DNA from: Micromonospora sp. NBC_00389
GTDB taxonomy: Bacteria; Actinomycetota; Actinomycetes; Mycobacteriales; Micromonosporaceae
Direction of reading: 5' to 3'
Length of the DNA stretch: 64,000 nt
Assembly: GCF_036059255.1 (NCBI RefSeq)
Contig: NZ_CP107947.1
Span: forward strand, 3,906,001 to 3,970,000
The notes beneath the pieces were generated by a model. That model was not told the DNA's origin. It saw only the letters and a list, made by a program, of their open reading frames with translations, and searched no databases. Below, piece by piece: positions 22,540-33,802 of this stretch (within the stretch, counting starts at the first letter, position 1; every line of letters begins with the position of its first letter). The translations under genes were made by a program, and so were the position numbers.

Positions 22540-23397
22540 TCACTTGCCGGTGACGATGCCCGGGTTGATACAGAGACCCGGGTTGGCGCCGTTCTTCTCG
22601 GCGATCTCCAGGCAGCGGGTCACCTTGTCGACCTTCGCGTTGGTCTCGGTGATCTGCTTGGAGATCTCGGCGTTCTTGCGGTCCTGCTCCAGGTTGCGGG
22701 TCTGTGCCAGCTTGTCCTGGAACGCCTTGATGTTGCTCTCGGTCTTTTCGTCGTGGTTCACCCGGGTGATGGTCACCGAGAGGATGTCCACGTCGGTGGC
22801 GAGCCGGGTGTCCGCGCTGGCCTTGATGTTCGCCGCGAACGGCTTCAGGTCGACGTTGAGGTCACCGGTCTGTGCGTCGATCTTCTCCAGCGGGTTGTAC
22901 GCGGCGAACGCGTCGTTGACCGCGCTGTCGAGCTGCACGCCCACCCGCTGGCCCCGGAAGCTGGTGAAGTCTCCCTTGTAGTCCATGAACTGCTTCGGCG
23001 CGTTCTCCGGCTTGACCTGCCACTCGATGAGCACCTCGACGCAGGCGTCGGCGAGCGTGCCGGTGCGGACCCGGACGCAGTTGTTGCCGCCGATGTGGTC
23101 GTACTTCTGCCGGCCCGCGTCCCACTCGCCGACCTTCTGCCAGGGGGCCACCCACTTCAGGCCGGATCCGGTCACCTCGCCGGTGGGCTTGCCGAAGCTG
23201 GTGACGATGCCGACCGAGCGGATGGGCACCGAGTGGGCGCTGGAGGCGACGCCGATCAGCACGGTGACGGCGAGGAGGCCGAGCGCCGCGAGGGCGGCCG
23301 TCCGTTTCACCGCGCTTCTGGGGGCGACGAGCGCCAGGACGGCGCTGATCGCCAGGGCGACGGCGAAGACGATCGCCATGGTGAAGCCGACGGGCAT
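22540..23397 (-). CDS. SPFH/prohibitin-domain membrane protein
   Basis: Membrane-anchored protein of 285 residues. Two hydrophobic helices lie at about residues 4-24 (FTMAIVFAVALAISAVLAL) and 33-52 (AALAALGLLAVTVLIGVA). An SPFH-like domain follows (SVGIVTSFGKPTGEVTGSGL, then VDILSVTITRVNHDEKTES). A charged, likely coiled-coil stretch (QTRNLEQDRKNAEISKQITE) and a Cys-containing tail (VTRCLEIAEKNGANPGLCI) end the protein. SPFH proteins form membrane microdomain scaffolds. The function here is unknown. It is monocistronic, convergent with the monooxygenase gene and divergent from the liv operon. Confidence 0.82.
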   Translation of the reverse strand: MPVGFTMAIVFAVALAISAVLALVAPRSAVKRTAALAALGLLAVTVLIGVASSAHSVPIRSVGIVTSFGKPTGEVTGSGLKWVAPWQKVGEWDAGRQKYDHIGGNNCVRVRTGTLADACVEVLIEWQVKPENAPKQFMDYKGDFTSFRGQRVGVQLDSAVNDAFAAYNPLEKIDAQTGDLNVDLKPFAANIKASADTRLATDVDILSVTITRVNHDEKTESNIKAFQDKLAQTRNLEQDRKNAEISKQITETNAKVDKVTRCLEIAEKNGANPGLCINPGIVTGK

Positions 23398-23621
23398 GGG
23401 TTGGGGGCCTTCCGCTGGGCTGTGTGGATCATCAACCTAGGCGGCTCGGTCAAGGCGGCGACGCCGGGGAGTGGCGTTTGCGCACGTCTCCTGCCGGCCG
23501 AATATGGATGCCATCGACATGGCTCGACTCGCGGGGGCGGCCGTACGTTTCCTCCACGCGACGGCCCTGTGACCACGGTCACCGAATCGACCGTCGCCGC
23601 GACCATGCGGAGGATGAGGCG

Positions 23622-24369
<748 letters not shown>

Positions 24370-24383
<14 letters not shown>

Positions 24384-25062
24384 GAACCTCTCCGCCTGGT
24401 ACGGCGAGGCGCAGGTGCTGCGGGACGCCAGCCTGGAGGTCGCCGCCGGTGAGGTGGTCACCCTGGTCGGGCGCAACGGCGCCGGCAAGTCCACCCTGCT
24501 GCGCTGCGTGATGGGCCTGCACTCCGGCCAGCGCGGCACGGTGGAACTGGACGGGCGCGACGTCGGGAAGCTGCCGGCGCACCGGCGGGCCCGGCTCGGG
24601 CTGGGCTGGGTACCCGACGACCGCGGGGCGTACGCCACGCTGACCGTCACCGAGAACCTGACGCTGCCGCCCCGGGTTGGTCCCGACCCGTGGTCGCTGG
24701 AGCGCGTGTACGAGGCGTTCCCCGCCCTCTACACCCGGCGCGACTCCGCGGCCACCATGCTCTCCGGCGGCGAGCAGCAGATGCTCGCGCTGGCCCGGGT
24801 GCTGCGGATGGGTGCCCGGCTGCTGCTCTGCGACGAGCCCACCGAAGGGCTCTCCCCACTGCTCGTGCAGCAGGTCGGTGACCTGCTGCGGGAGGCCAAG
24901 CGGCACGGGGTGACCGTGCTGCTGGTCGAACAGAACCTGCACTTCGCCACCGGTGTCGCCGACCGGCACTACCTGCTGGCCGAGGGACGCGTCGCCGAGG
25001 CGATGGACAACTCCGAGGTGCGCTCGCGGGAACGCGAGCTGCTGGCGTACCTCGGGATCTGA
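24370..25062 (+). CDS. livF: Branched-chain amino acid-type ABC transporter ATPase, LivF-like
   Basis: Second ATPase of the importer, 230 residues. Walker A is GRNGAGKST, the signature is LSGGEQQMLALARVL, and Walker B is LLLCDEPTEGLSP. The LivF-type D-loop EGLSPLLV and the short C-terminus are as expected. It overlaps livG by 14 nt. A 53-bp gap separates it from the binding-protein gene, which has its own ribosome-binding site, perhaps to raise binding-protein synthesis. Confidence 0.9.
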
Positions 25063-25115
25063 TTTTTCTCTCAACAACGATCCGCGCGACGAAGCGCGGA
25101 ATGGATGGAGTGGGC

Positions 25116-26366
<1,251 letters not shown>

Positions 26367-26378
26367 GCGTGTGACGCT

Positions 26379-27260
26379 GTGTCCGGATTCGCGCAGAACA
26401 CGTTCAACGGGTTGGTGAGCGGGGCGTTCTACGCCCTGCTCGCCCTCGGGCTCGCGGTCATCTTCGGCATGCTGCGGGTGGTCAACTTCGCCCACGGCGC
26501 GTTCTACATGCTCGGCGCGTTCGGCGCGTACGTGCTGCTCACCGAGGCGGGCGTGCCGTTCTGGGCGGCCCTGGTGATCATGCCGGTGGGGTTGGGCCTG
26601 CTCGGCATGGCGCTGGAGCGGGCGGTGATCCACCGACTGACCAGACTCGACCCGCTCTACAACTTCCTGCTCACCTTCGGCCTGACGCTGATCCTGCAGG
26701 ATCTGGTGAAGCTGCGCTACGGCGTGCAGTCCAGCCCGTACGCCACCCCGTCGCTGTTGAGCGGGACGGTGAACTTCGGGCTCTTCGACTTCCCGACCTA
26801 CCGGGTGTTCATCCTCGGCTTCGCGGTGCTGCTCTGCGTCGCGGTGTGGTGGGTGCTCACCCGGACCCGGATCGGCATGGTGGTCCGCGCGGCCACCGAG
26901 CGGCCCGACCTGACCCGGGCGTTCGGTATCGACGTCGGACGCTGGGTGACGCCGGTCTTCGGCTTCGGCATCGGGTTGGCCGGGCTGGCCGGCGTGCTGG
27001 CCGCGCCGATGCGCGCGGTCAACCCGCTGATGGGCGCCGATCTGATCATCGTGGTCTTCGCGGTGGTGGTGATCGGTGGGCTGGGCTCGATCTTCGGCTC
27101 GGTCGCCGCCGGTTTCGGCATCGGCCTGGTCCAGGCGTGGGGCGAGGCGTACCTGTCCAACTTTCCGATCGTGTCGCAGACGATCGTCTTCATCGTGATG
27201 GCCGTCGTGCTGCTCTGGCGGCCGGCCGGCCTGTTCGGTCGTGAGGAGGCGCCGGCATGA
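26379..27260 (+). CDS. livH: ABC transporter permease, LivH-like
   Basis: Membrane permease of 293 residues with the LivH pattern. It starts MSGFAQNTFNGLVSGAFYAL and LALGLAVIFGMLRVVNFAHG (the GxxNFAHG motif), and has several further helices and GGLGSIFGSVAAGFGIGLVQ near the end. GTG 26379 lies 12 nt after the binding-protein stop. The stop overlaps livM by 4 nt. Confidence 0.9.
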   Translation: MSGFAQNTFNGLVSGAFYALLALGLAVIFGMLRVVNFAHGAFYMLGAFGAYVLLTEAGVPFWAALVIMPVGLGLLGMALERAVIHRLTRLDPLYNFLLTFGLTLILQDLVKLRYGVQSSPYATPSLLSGTVNFGLFDFPTYRVFILGFAVLLCVAVWWVLTRTRIGMVVRAATERPDLTRAFGIDVGRWVTPVFGFGIGLAGLAGVLAAPMRAVNPLMGADLIIVVFAVVVIGGLGSIFGSVAAGFGIGLVQAWGEAYLSNFPIVSQTIVFIVMAVVLLWRPAGLFGREEAPA

Positions 27261-28270
27261 CCAGCACTGTGGACACCCCGGCGGACGCGCCCCGAGCGGC
27301 GCCACCGTCCGGACTGGTCGCCGTGGCCCGCGCCCCTGGCTGGGTGCGGTACGCGCTGCTCGCCGTCGGGCTGGCCGCCGCCGCCTGGCTGCCCAACGGC
27401 CTCTACCCGGCGGTGGCGGTGGACATCCTCTGCTGGGCGCTGTTCGCGGTCGCCGTGGACCTGCTGCTCGGCTTCACCGGGCTGATGTCCTTCGGGCACG
27501 CCGCGTTCTGGGGCACCTCGGCGTACGTCACCGGGTTGGTGGCCATCCACGCCGGCCTGCCGTTCCCGCTGGCGGTGCTGGCCGGGGCGCTCGCCGCGGC
27601 CGTGCTGGCGGTGCCGATCGGTTACCTGGCGGTCAAGCGGACCGGCATCTACTTCGCCATGGTGACCCTGGCCTTCGCGCAGATGGTCTACTACGTCGCC
27701 AACGAGTGGCGCTCGGTGACCCAGGGCGAGAACGGCCTGCAGGGGGTGCCCCGGGAGCTGTTCGGCTGGGACCTCACCGACGACTACTACTTCTACTACG
27801 CGATCCTGCCGATCGTGCTGCTCGGGCTGGCCGCCGCCTGGCGGATCGTGCACTCGCCGTTCGGTCGGGTGCTGGTCGGCATCCGGGACAATCCGGCCCG
27901 GGCGCGGGCACTGGGCTATCCGGTGCACCGCTACAAGCTCACCGCGTTCGTGCTCTCCGGGTTCATCGCCGGGCTCGGCGGCGGGCTGTTCGCGGTCGGC
28001 CACCGCTTCGTCTCACTGGACGTGCTGCACTGGACCACCTCCGGCAAGGCGGTCATCGTGGTCGTGCTCGGCGGGATCGGCACGCTCTGGGGCGGGGTGC
28101 TCGGCGCCGGGATCGTGGTCCGGCTGGAGGACTGGTTGTCGTTCTCCGGGTTCGAGGCGATCGGCCTGGTCACCGGCGGCATCTTCGTCCTCGTCGTGGT
28201 GCTGTTCCGGCGCGGCATCTGGGGCAGCGCCGCCGCGCTGGCCCGCCGACTGGCGGCGCGCCGCCGGTAA
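27257..28270 (+). CDS. livM: ABC transporter permease, LivM-like
   Basis: Second permease subunit, 337 residues. After a Pro/Ala-rich cytoplasmic N-terminus come helices with DLLLGFTGLMSFGHAAFWG, the LivM form of the FGHA motif, and the transmission loop IRDNPARARALGYPVHRYK. GGIGTLWGGVLGAGIVVRLE lies near the end. It is the last gene of the operon. A strong terminator follows 40 bp after the stop. Confidence 0.9.
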   Translation: MTSTVDTPADAPRAAPPSGLVAVARAPGWVRYALLAVGLAAAAWLPNGLYPAVAVDILCWALFAVAVDLLLGFTGLMSFGHAAFWGTSAYVTGLVAIHAGLPFPLAVLAGALAAAVLAVPIGYLAVKRTGIYFAMVTLAFAQMVYYVANEWRSVTQGENGLQGVPRELFGWDLTDDYYFYYAILPIVLLGLAAAWRIVHSPFGRVLVGIRDNPARARALGYPVHRYKLTAFVLSGFIAGLGGGLFAVGHRFVSLDVLHWTTSGKAVIVVVLGGIGTLWGGVLGAGIVVRLEDWLSFSGFEAIGLVTGGIFVLVVVLFRRGIWGSAAALARRLAARRR

Positions 28271-28309
28271 ATCCCGCGACGGCGCATCCACCGCGCGCTG
28301 TTTCAGCGA

Positions 28310-28343
28310 ACCCCCGGGTAGGAGCGAACGCCTACCCGGGGGT
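28310..28343. terminator. Terminator of the liv operon
   Basis: Perfect 13-bp stem ACCCCCGGGTAGG / CCTACCCGGGGGT with an 8-nt loop (28323-28330), 40 bp after the livM stop. There is no U-tract, which is usual for actinobacterial terminators. Confidence 0.8.
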
Positions 28344-28495
28344 ACCTCTGGTCCTGGCTGACCGATGCTGGCGGATGCCGTGCGAGGGCGTCCGGGTCGG
28401 GCTGGACGTGTACCGCCGGGAGCCGGGCCGCCGCATGCCCGGCGACCTCCCGACCGCACCGAGCGGGCGTGGGCCGAGCGTGACGCCCACCACAT

Positions 28496-28520
28496 ACGAT
28501 ACGGATCCGTTCCGTATCGT
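28496..28520. promoter_or_regulatory. Candidate TetR operator before the MFS exporter
   Basis: Perfect 10-bp inverted arms ACGATACGGA and TCCGTATCGT around 5 bp. A further half-site CCGTATCGTAT lies at 28560-28570. They stand 85 and 35 bp before the MFS start. The gene after the exporter encodes a TetR-type regulator, the likely binder (inference). Confidence 0.75.
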
Positions 28521-28604
28521 TAATGCCGGCCTTACGCTGTCCGCAGTTACGAGTCTGGCCCGTATCGTATTGCGCGGCGGGTGAAACCGGGGGGAGAACC
28601 GGGC

Positions 28605-30173
28605 ATGGAGCTGCACGACAACACCGGACACCCGAGGAGGTGGGCGATCCTGGGGGTGCTGGTGATCAGCCTCCTCGTGGTCGTCCTCGACAACACGATC
28701 CTCAACGTCGCCCTGCGCACCCTGGCCGACCCGGTGCACGGCCTCGGCGCCAGCCAGGGCGAGCTGGAGTGGTCCATCAACTCCTACACTCTGGTCTTCG
28801 CCGGGCTGCTGTTCACCTTCGGGGTGCTCGGCGACCGCGCCGGCCGCAAGCGCTTCCTGATGATCGGCCTGGCGCTGTTCGGGCTGGCGTCGTTGCTCTC
28901 CGCGTACGCCCAGAGCCCGGCCCAGCTGATCGCGGCCCGCGCCCTGATGGGGGTCGGCGGCGCGGCCATCATGCCGGTGACGCTGTCGATCATCTCCAAC
29001 GTCTTCGACCCACGTGAGCGCGGCCGGGCGATCGGCGTCTGGGCCGGTGCGGTCGGACTGGCCGTGGCGATCGGCCCGATCCTCGGCGGCGCCCTGCTGG
29101 AGCACTTCTGGTGGGGCTCGGTCTTCCTGATCAACGTGCCGGTGGTGGCCGCCGGCGTGATCCTGGTCGCGCTGCTCGTCCCCGAGTCGCGCGACCCGCG
29201 CCCGGGCCGCGTCGACGTGCCCGGCGTCCTGCTCTCCGTGATCGGCCTGGTCGCACTCTCCTACGGCATCATCGACGGCGGCGAGCACGGCTTCGGCCGG
29301 CCGGTGGCCTGGGGCTCGATCCTGGTCGGCCTGGCGGTGCTGGCCTGGTTCGTGCAGCACGAGCGGCGCAGCGACCACCCGTCGCTGGACGTCCGGCTGT
29401 TCACGCTGCCCCGGTTCGCCGCACCCGTGGCCATCGTCGGCCTGGTGTTCTTCGCCGCGATGGGCGTGATGTTCTTCAGCTCGTTCTACCTGCAGCTGGT
29501 GCGCAACTACAGCCCGCTGCAGACCGGCCTGCTCTTCCTGCCCTTCGCCGGTGCCCAGCTGATCTTCGCGCCGCGCAGCGCCGCGATGGTCCGCCGCTAC
29601 GGCGGCCGGGCGGTCGCCACCGTCGGGCTGGCGCTGACCACGGTGGCACTTGCCGCGTTCGCCTTCGTCGACGCGACGACCCCGATCTGGATCGTGCTGG
29701 TCGTGTTCTTCTTCCAGGGCGTCGGAATGGCCAACATCATGCCGCCGGCCACCGAGTCGATCATGTCGGCGCTGCCCCGCGAGAAGGCCGGCGTGGGCTC
29801 CGCGGTGAGCAACACCGTCCGCCAGGTGGCCGGCGCGCTCGGCGTGGCGGTCCTCGGCTCGGTGCTCTCCGCGGTCTACCGGGCCGACGTGGACGGTGCG
29901 CTGACCGGCCTGCCCGCGCAGGCCCGCGAGGCGGCCAACGAGTCGATCTCCGGGGCGTACGCGGCGGCCGGGCAACTCGGCCCGGCGGCGCCGACGCTGA
30001 TCTCGGCGGCCAACGACGCCTTCGTCACCGCCATGCACTGGGCGGCAGCGCTGTCCGCAGTGGTCGCCGCGCTCGGGATCCTCGTGGTGCTGCGCTGGAT
30101 GCCGGGCCGGGAGGCCGCGGCTGCCGTACCGGCGGCGCCGGCCGCCGAGCCCGAGTTGGCCGGGACGGCCTAG
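28605..30173 (+). CDS. MFS drug exporter, DHA2 (14-helix) family
   Basis: Proton-driven exporter of 522 residues. [17 protein letters not shown] in helix 1 is the DHA2 signature. Motif A is [13 protein letters not shown] (about residue 78), and the antiporter motif C region is [20 protein letters not shown] (about residue 150). About 14 hydrophobic helices are seen. ATG 28605 follows GGGGAGA. A GTG 24 bp upstream is in frame but lacks a better ribosome-binding site. It is followed by a TetR gene 11 bp after its stop and preceded by a TetR-type operator, a common layout for inducible drug efflux. Confidence 0.92.
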   Translation: MELHDNTGHPRRWAILGVLVISLLVVVLDNTILNVALRTLADPVHGLGASQGELEWSINSYTLVFAGLLFTFGVLGDRAGRKRFLMIGLALFGLASLLSAYAQSPAQLIAARALMGVGGAAIMPVTLSIISNVFDPRERGRAIGVWAGAVGLAVAIGPILGGALLEHFWWGSVFLINVPVVAAGVILVALLVPESRDPRPGRVDVPGVLLSVIGLVALSYGIIDGGEHGFGRPVAWGSILVGLAVLAWFVQHERRSDHPSLDVRLFTLPRFAAPVAIVGLVFFAAMGVMFFSSFYLQLVRNYSPLQTGLLFLPFAGAQLIFAPRSAAMVRRYGGRAVATVGLALTTVALAAFAFVDATTPIWIVLVVFFFQGVGMANIMPPATESIMSALPREKAGVGSAVSNTVRQVAGALGVAVLGSVLSAVYRADVDGALTGLPAQAREAANESISGAYAAAGQLGPAAPTLISAANDAFVTAMHWAAALSAVVAALGILVVLRWMPGREAAAAVPAAPAAEPELAGTA

Positions 30174-30184
30174 GTTCGGGGACA

Positions 30185-30793
30185 ATGTCCGACATGACGT
30201 CCACAGCTGATGCTCCGCGGTCGCCTGGGCGGCCGCGGAGCCTCCGCGCCGATGAGGCGATCATCGAGGCCACCCTCGACCTGCTCGCCGAGGGCAGCAC
30301 CATCGAAGCGCTCTCGATCGAGGCGATCGCTGCCCGCGCCGGGGTCGGTAAGGCCACCATCTACCGCCGCTGGGCCGGCAAGGACGCTCTGTTGCTGGAC
30401 GCGCTGCGCCGGCTCAAGGGCGTCCTGCCGCAGCCCGAGGGGCACACCGTCCGGGACGACCTGATCCTGCTGGTCGGCGCGATCGGGAAGAACGTCGACC
30501 CGCGCGCGGCGAAGATCATGCCCTGCCTGGTGCCCGCGGTGAACCGCAGCCCGGACCAGTTCCAGCTCTACCAGAACATCATCGCCCCGCGCCGGCAGCT
30601 GATGCGCGAGGTGCTGCGACGGGGCGTCAGCGAGGGGGTGCTCCGGCCCGACCTCGACCTGGAGGTGACCATGGCGCTGCTTACCGGGCCGATGCTGATC
30701 CAGCGCGTGCTGCAGTGGAACCCGGAGCTGGACGAGCGGACCCTGCCAGAGCAGGTCGTCGACACCGTGTTGGAGGGCATCCAGGCCCGCTGA
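30185..30793 (+). CDS. TetR-family regulator of the MFS exporter
   Basis: Repressor-type regulator of 202 residues. The helix-turn-helix reads LSIEAIAARAGVGKATIYRR then WAGKDALLLDAL. The C-terminal domain (PRRQLMREVLRRGVSEGVLR) is of the TetR_C_16/33 type. ATG 30185 is preceded by TAGGTT at 30171-30176, which also contains the exporter stop. This could give a leaderless transcript in addition to readthrough from the exporter promoter. It probably binds the 28496-28520 palindrome. Confidence 0.88.
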   Translation: MSDMTSTADAPRSPGRPRSLRADEAIIEATLDLLAEGSTIEALSIEAIAARAGVGKATIYRRWAGKDALLLDALRRLKGVLPQPEGHTVRDDLILLVGAIGKNVDPRAAKIMPCLVPAVNRSPDQFQLYQNIIAPRRQLMREVLRRGVSEGVLRPDLDLEVTMALLTGPMLIQRVLQWNPELDERTLPEQVVDTVLEGIQAR

Positions 30794-30834
30794 CCCGGCC
30801 CGCTGGCTGACCGGTCGGGCCTGCCGGCCGGGGG

Positions 30835-32769
30835 TCAGCTGGCGGGGGCGCGGAGCCGGTGCAGGCGCAGCGCAAGCTGCACCTCCAACGCCCGCTCGGG
30901 CTTCTGCCAGTCGGCGCCGAGCAACTGCCCCACCCGTTCCAACCGCTGGGTCACCGTGTTGACGTGCACGTGCAACTGCTCGGCGGCCCGGGCCAGGCTG
31001 CCGCCCACCCCGAAGTACGCCTCCAGCGTCCGCACCAGCGCCGTGCCCCGCCGGGCGTCGTAGTCGACCACCGGCCCGACGGTGGCGGTGAGGAACTGCG
31101 CCACGTCCTTCTCGCCCCGGTCACCGACCGTGCCCAGCAGCAGCCCGACGAAGCCCAGCTCGGCGGTGCTCGCCCCCTGGCCGGAGCGGCCCAGCGCGCC
31201 GAGTGCGGTGAGGCAGCGGTCCGCCTCGTGGAACGTGCCGGCCAGCGACGCCGGCCCGGTCGACGGGCCGCTCGCCCCGGCGGTCACCGGCCGGCCGGTC
31301 ACCCGGGACAGGTCCCGGGCCACCGCGCGGGCGCTGGCGCCCGCGTCCCGCCCGGGCAGCATCAACACCACCCGGCCGTCGCGCGCCGCGGCCAGGCCGC
31401 CCCGGGCCGAGGCGTACGTGGTGGCCCAGGAGAACACCCGCTGGCGGGCAGAGCCGGTGGCGGCGATCGCGTCGTCGCCCACCGCCACCAGCACGTGCGG
31501 CGCGTCCAGGTCCACCCCGAGCCGGCGGGCGCGGTCGTGCAGGGCGTCGGTGTCGCGCAGCGGCCGGGCGATCAGGTCGTCCAGCAGCTCGCCGCGTACC
31601 CGCCCCTCGGCCTCGGCCACGGTGCGTCGGAACAGCAGCAGCAGTGCGGTGACCAGCGCGGCCCGTTCCAGGATTCGCTGGTCGGCGTCGACCAGCTCGT
31701 CGTCCGGTCGCAGTACCAGGGCGCCCAGGTTCTCCGTGCCCGCCACCACCGCCGCGTACCAGAGCGGGCCTCGGCGCACGCTGCGCCCCTCGGTCCGGGA
31801 CGCGGCCACCGCCTCGACGATGTCCGCCCGGTCCGGCTCGTCGATCTCGCCGACCCGGGCCAGCAGCCGGCCCTCGGCGTCCAGCGCCAGCAGCGCCCCG
31901 TCCAGCACCTCGGTCACCGCGGCTGCCACGTCCTCCACCCCGCCACCCCGCAGCACCAGCCCCGTCATCCGGTCGTGTGCCGCCGCCGCCCGCTCCACCG
32001 AGCTGCTGTGCGCGCGGATGGTGGTGTTCGCCGCCGACAGCTCGGCCAGCGCCGAGCGGGTCTCGGCCAGCAGTCGGGCGGTGTCGATCGCCACGGCGGC
32101 GTGCGCGGCCAGGGAGACCAGCAGCGCCACCTCCTCCCGGGCGAACGGGCGGGCCGAGCGGTTGGCCGAGTAGAGGACCCCGATCGAGGTGGAGCCGAGC
32201 CGCAGTGGCACCCCGAGGATCGCCACCAGACCCTCCTCGCCGACCCCGGCGTCGATCTCCCCGGTGTGGTGGAAGCGCTCGTCCTCGCCGTAGTTGGCGG
32301 TGACGTACGGGGCTCCGGACTGGGCCACCAGGCCGCCGAGGCCAGCGCCCATCGGCAGCCGCAGCCGCTGGAAGCGGGCCGAGACCGACCCGTCGGTGAC
32401 CCGCATGTAGGTGTCGCCGCGCTCCTCGTCGTCGAGCGTCATGTAGGCCACGTCGGCGCCGAGCAGGTTGCGGGCCCGGTGCACGATCGCCCGCAGCACG
32501 TCGTCCAGGTCGCGCAGCCCGGCGAGGTCGCTGACCGTGTCGTACAGGCCGGACAGCTCGGTCTCCCGGCGCCGCCGGCGCTCCAGCAGCGCGCGGACCC
32601 GCAGCGCCACCGTCCTGGCCTGTTCCAGCTCGGCCAGTCGGTCGGCGGGCAGCCCGGCGGCCCGCGCGGCCACCAGCGGTCCCTCGAACTCGACCGGCGC
32701 GGCCTCGCGGGCGAGCAGTTCCAGGAACTCCACCGGCGACGACATGGTCGACATTGTGCTCGGGCCCAC
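30835..32769 (-). CDS. PucR/CdaR-type regulator with GAF domain
   Basis: Cytoplasmic regulator of 644 residues. An N-terminal helical region with an Arg-rich stretch leads to a GAF domain (about residues 80-235, with LGADVAYMTLDDEERGDTYM and ILGVPLRLGSTSIGVLYSAN). A middle domain and a GGDEF-like CdaR region (about 385-520) come before the PucR C-terminal helix-turn-helix (LEAYFGVGGSLARAAEQLHV then HVNTVTQRLERVGQLLG). GTG 32769 shares one base with the stop of the dehydrogenase gene (TAGTG), implying coupling. ATG 32754 and 32745 are alternatives. Such regulators activate catabolic genes. The partner gene suggests short-chain hydroxy-acid metabolism. Confidence 0.87.
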   Translation of the reverse strand: MGPSTMSTMSSPVEFLELLAREAAPVEFEGPLVAARAAGLPADRLAELEQARTVALRVRALLERRRRRETELSGLYDTVSDLAGLRDLDDVLRAIVHRARNLLGADVAYMTLDDEERGDTYMRVTDGSVSARFQRLRLPMGAGLGGLVAQSGAPYVTANYGEDERFHHTGEIDAGVGEEGLVAILGVPLRLGSTSIGVLYSANRSARPFAREEVALLVSLAAHAAVAIDTARLLAETRSALAELSAANTTIRAHSSSVERAAAAHDRMTGLVLRGGGVEDVAAAVTEVLDGALLALDAEGRLLARVGEIDEPDRADIVEAVAASRTEGRSVRRGPLWYAAVVAGTENLGALVLRPDDELVDADQRILERAALVTALLLLFRRTVAEAEGRVRGELLDDLIARPLRDTDALHDRARRLGVDLDAPHVLVAVGDDAIAATGSARQRVFSWATTYASARGGLAAARDGRVVLMLPGRDAGASARAVARDLSRVTGRPVTAGASGPSTGPASLAGTFHEADRCLTALGALGRSGQGASTAELGFVGLLLGTVGDRGEKDVAQFLTATVGPVVDYDARRGTALVRTLEAYFGVGGSLARAAEQLHVHVNTVTQRLERVGQLLGADWQKPERALEVQLALRLHRLRAPAS

Positions 32770-33551
32770 TAGTTGGCCGTCCAGCCCCCGTCGAGCGCGA
32801 TCGACGCGCCCGTGATGAAGGCCGCCGGCGCGGAGCAGAGGTACGCCATCAGCTCGGCCACCTCCTCCGGTTCGATCAGCCGCTTGATGGCGGCCCGGGC
32901 CAGCATGATCTTCTCGATCACCTCAGTCTCCGGGAGGCCGTGGCTGGCCGCCTGGTCGGCGATCTGGCTCTCCACCAGCGGGGTGCGCACGTACGCCGGG
33001 TTGATGCAGTTGGCGGTCACCCCGTGCGCGGCGCCTTCCAGCGCGACCACCTTCGACAGCCCTTCCAGGGCGTGCTTGGCGGAGACGTAGGCCGCCTTGA
33101 ACGGCGAGGCGCGCAGCCCGTGCACCGAGGAGATGTTGATGATCCGGCCCCAGCCCCGGGCGTACATGTGCGGCAGGGCGCGGCGGATGATCAGGAACGG
33201 CGCCTCGACCATCACCCGCTGGATGTACTCGAAACGCTCGACGGGAAAGTCCTGCAGCGGCGCCACATGCTGGAGCCCGGCGTTGTTGACGACGATGTCC
33301 ACGTCCACGTCGAGCCGGTCCACCGCCGCGGTGTCGGCCAGGTCCATCCCCTCGGCGTGGCCGCCGGCCTCGGCGGCCACCGCCTCGGCCGCCTCCAGGT
33401 TGCGGTCCACCACGAGCACCTTGGCGCCGGCCGCGCCCAGTCGCAGGGCGCAGGCCCGCCCGATGCCGCTGCCGCCCCCGGTGACCAGGGCGGTACGACC
33501 GGCGAGGTCGACCTGTACGACGTGGGGGACCGCCACGGGTTCTGCCGTCAT
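32769..33551 (-). CDS. bdhA: 3-hydroxybutyrate dehydrogenase, SDR family
   Basis: NAD-dependent short-chain dehydrogenase of 260 residues, interconverting 3-hydroxybutyrate and acetoacetate. The cofactor site is TGGGSGIGRA (about residue 24). NNAG, the Ser of INISSVHGLRAS and the Tyr/Lys of AAYVSAKHALEG form the active site. NPAYVRTPLVESQIADQA is the distinctive substrate-loop of 3-hydroxybutyrate dehydrogenases. The end ASIALDGGWTAN is typical. ATG 33551 is preceded by TAACTT with 8 nt between, so it may be leaderless. It forms a two-gene operon with the PucR regulator. Confidence 0.88.
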   Translation of the reverse strand: MTAEPVAVPHVVQVDLAGRTALVTGGGSGIGRACALRLGAAGAKVLVVDRNLEAAEAVAAEAGGHAEGMDLADTAAVDRLDVDVDIVVNNAGLQHVAPLQDFPVERFEYIQRVMVEAPFLIIRRALPHMYARGWGRIINISSVHGLRASPFKAAYVSAKHALEGLSKVVALEGAAHGVTANCINPAYVRTPLVESQIADQAASHGLPETEVIEKIMLARAAIKRLIEPEEVAELMAYLCSAPAAFITGASIALDGGWTAN

Positions 33552-33567
33552 GGCGCAAGAAGTTACG

Positions 33568-33628
33568 AGCTGTGTGGCCCTGGGCACATGGGGCAGCGAC
33601 ACATACTCCGCACCAAAGCTGTGTGGCC
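33568..33628. promoter_or_regulatory. Direct repeats AGCTGTGTGGCC upstream of bdhA
   Basis: Two identical 12-mers stand at 33568-33579 and 33617-33628, 49 bp apart, in the gap upstream of the bdhA-pucR operon. They may be sites for the PucR-type regulator. This is inference from position and identity only. Confidence 0.45.
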
Positions 33629-33640
33629 ACCCCCGCTCCC

Positions 33641-33715
33641 GTCGATCATGGTGTTGTGGTGCCCGATCGATCCATATTTGCGGCCTCTGTCACCCACCAC
33701 AAATCCATGATCGAC
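33641..33715. repeat. Dispersed palindromic hairpin element 1 (GATCATGG type)
   Basis: Arms GTCGATCATGGTGTTGTGGT (33641-33660, continuing one base) and the inverted 33695-33715 match at 19 of 21 positions, with looser pairing of C/G-rich flanks outside. It resembles elements at 48622-48682 and 54737-54791. It lies between the divergent bdhA and ruvC genes, so it is not simply a terminator. Confidence 0.65.
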
Positions 33716-33802
33716 TGGGGCGGGCGTGTCTGTTGAGGCGGGTGGGAGGGCGGGCAGTAGGGTGTCGAACACACGTACTGGTGATGGTTGGGGAGGGGCG
33801 GC

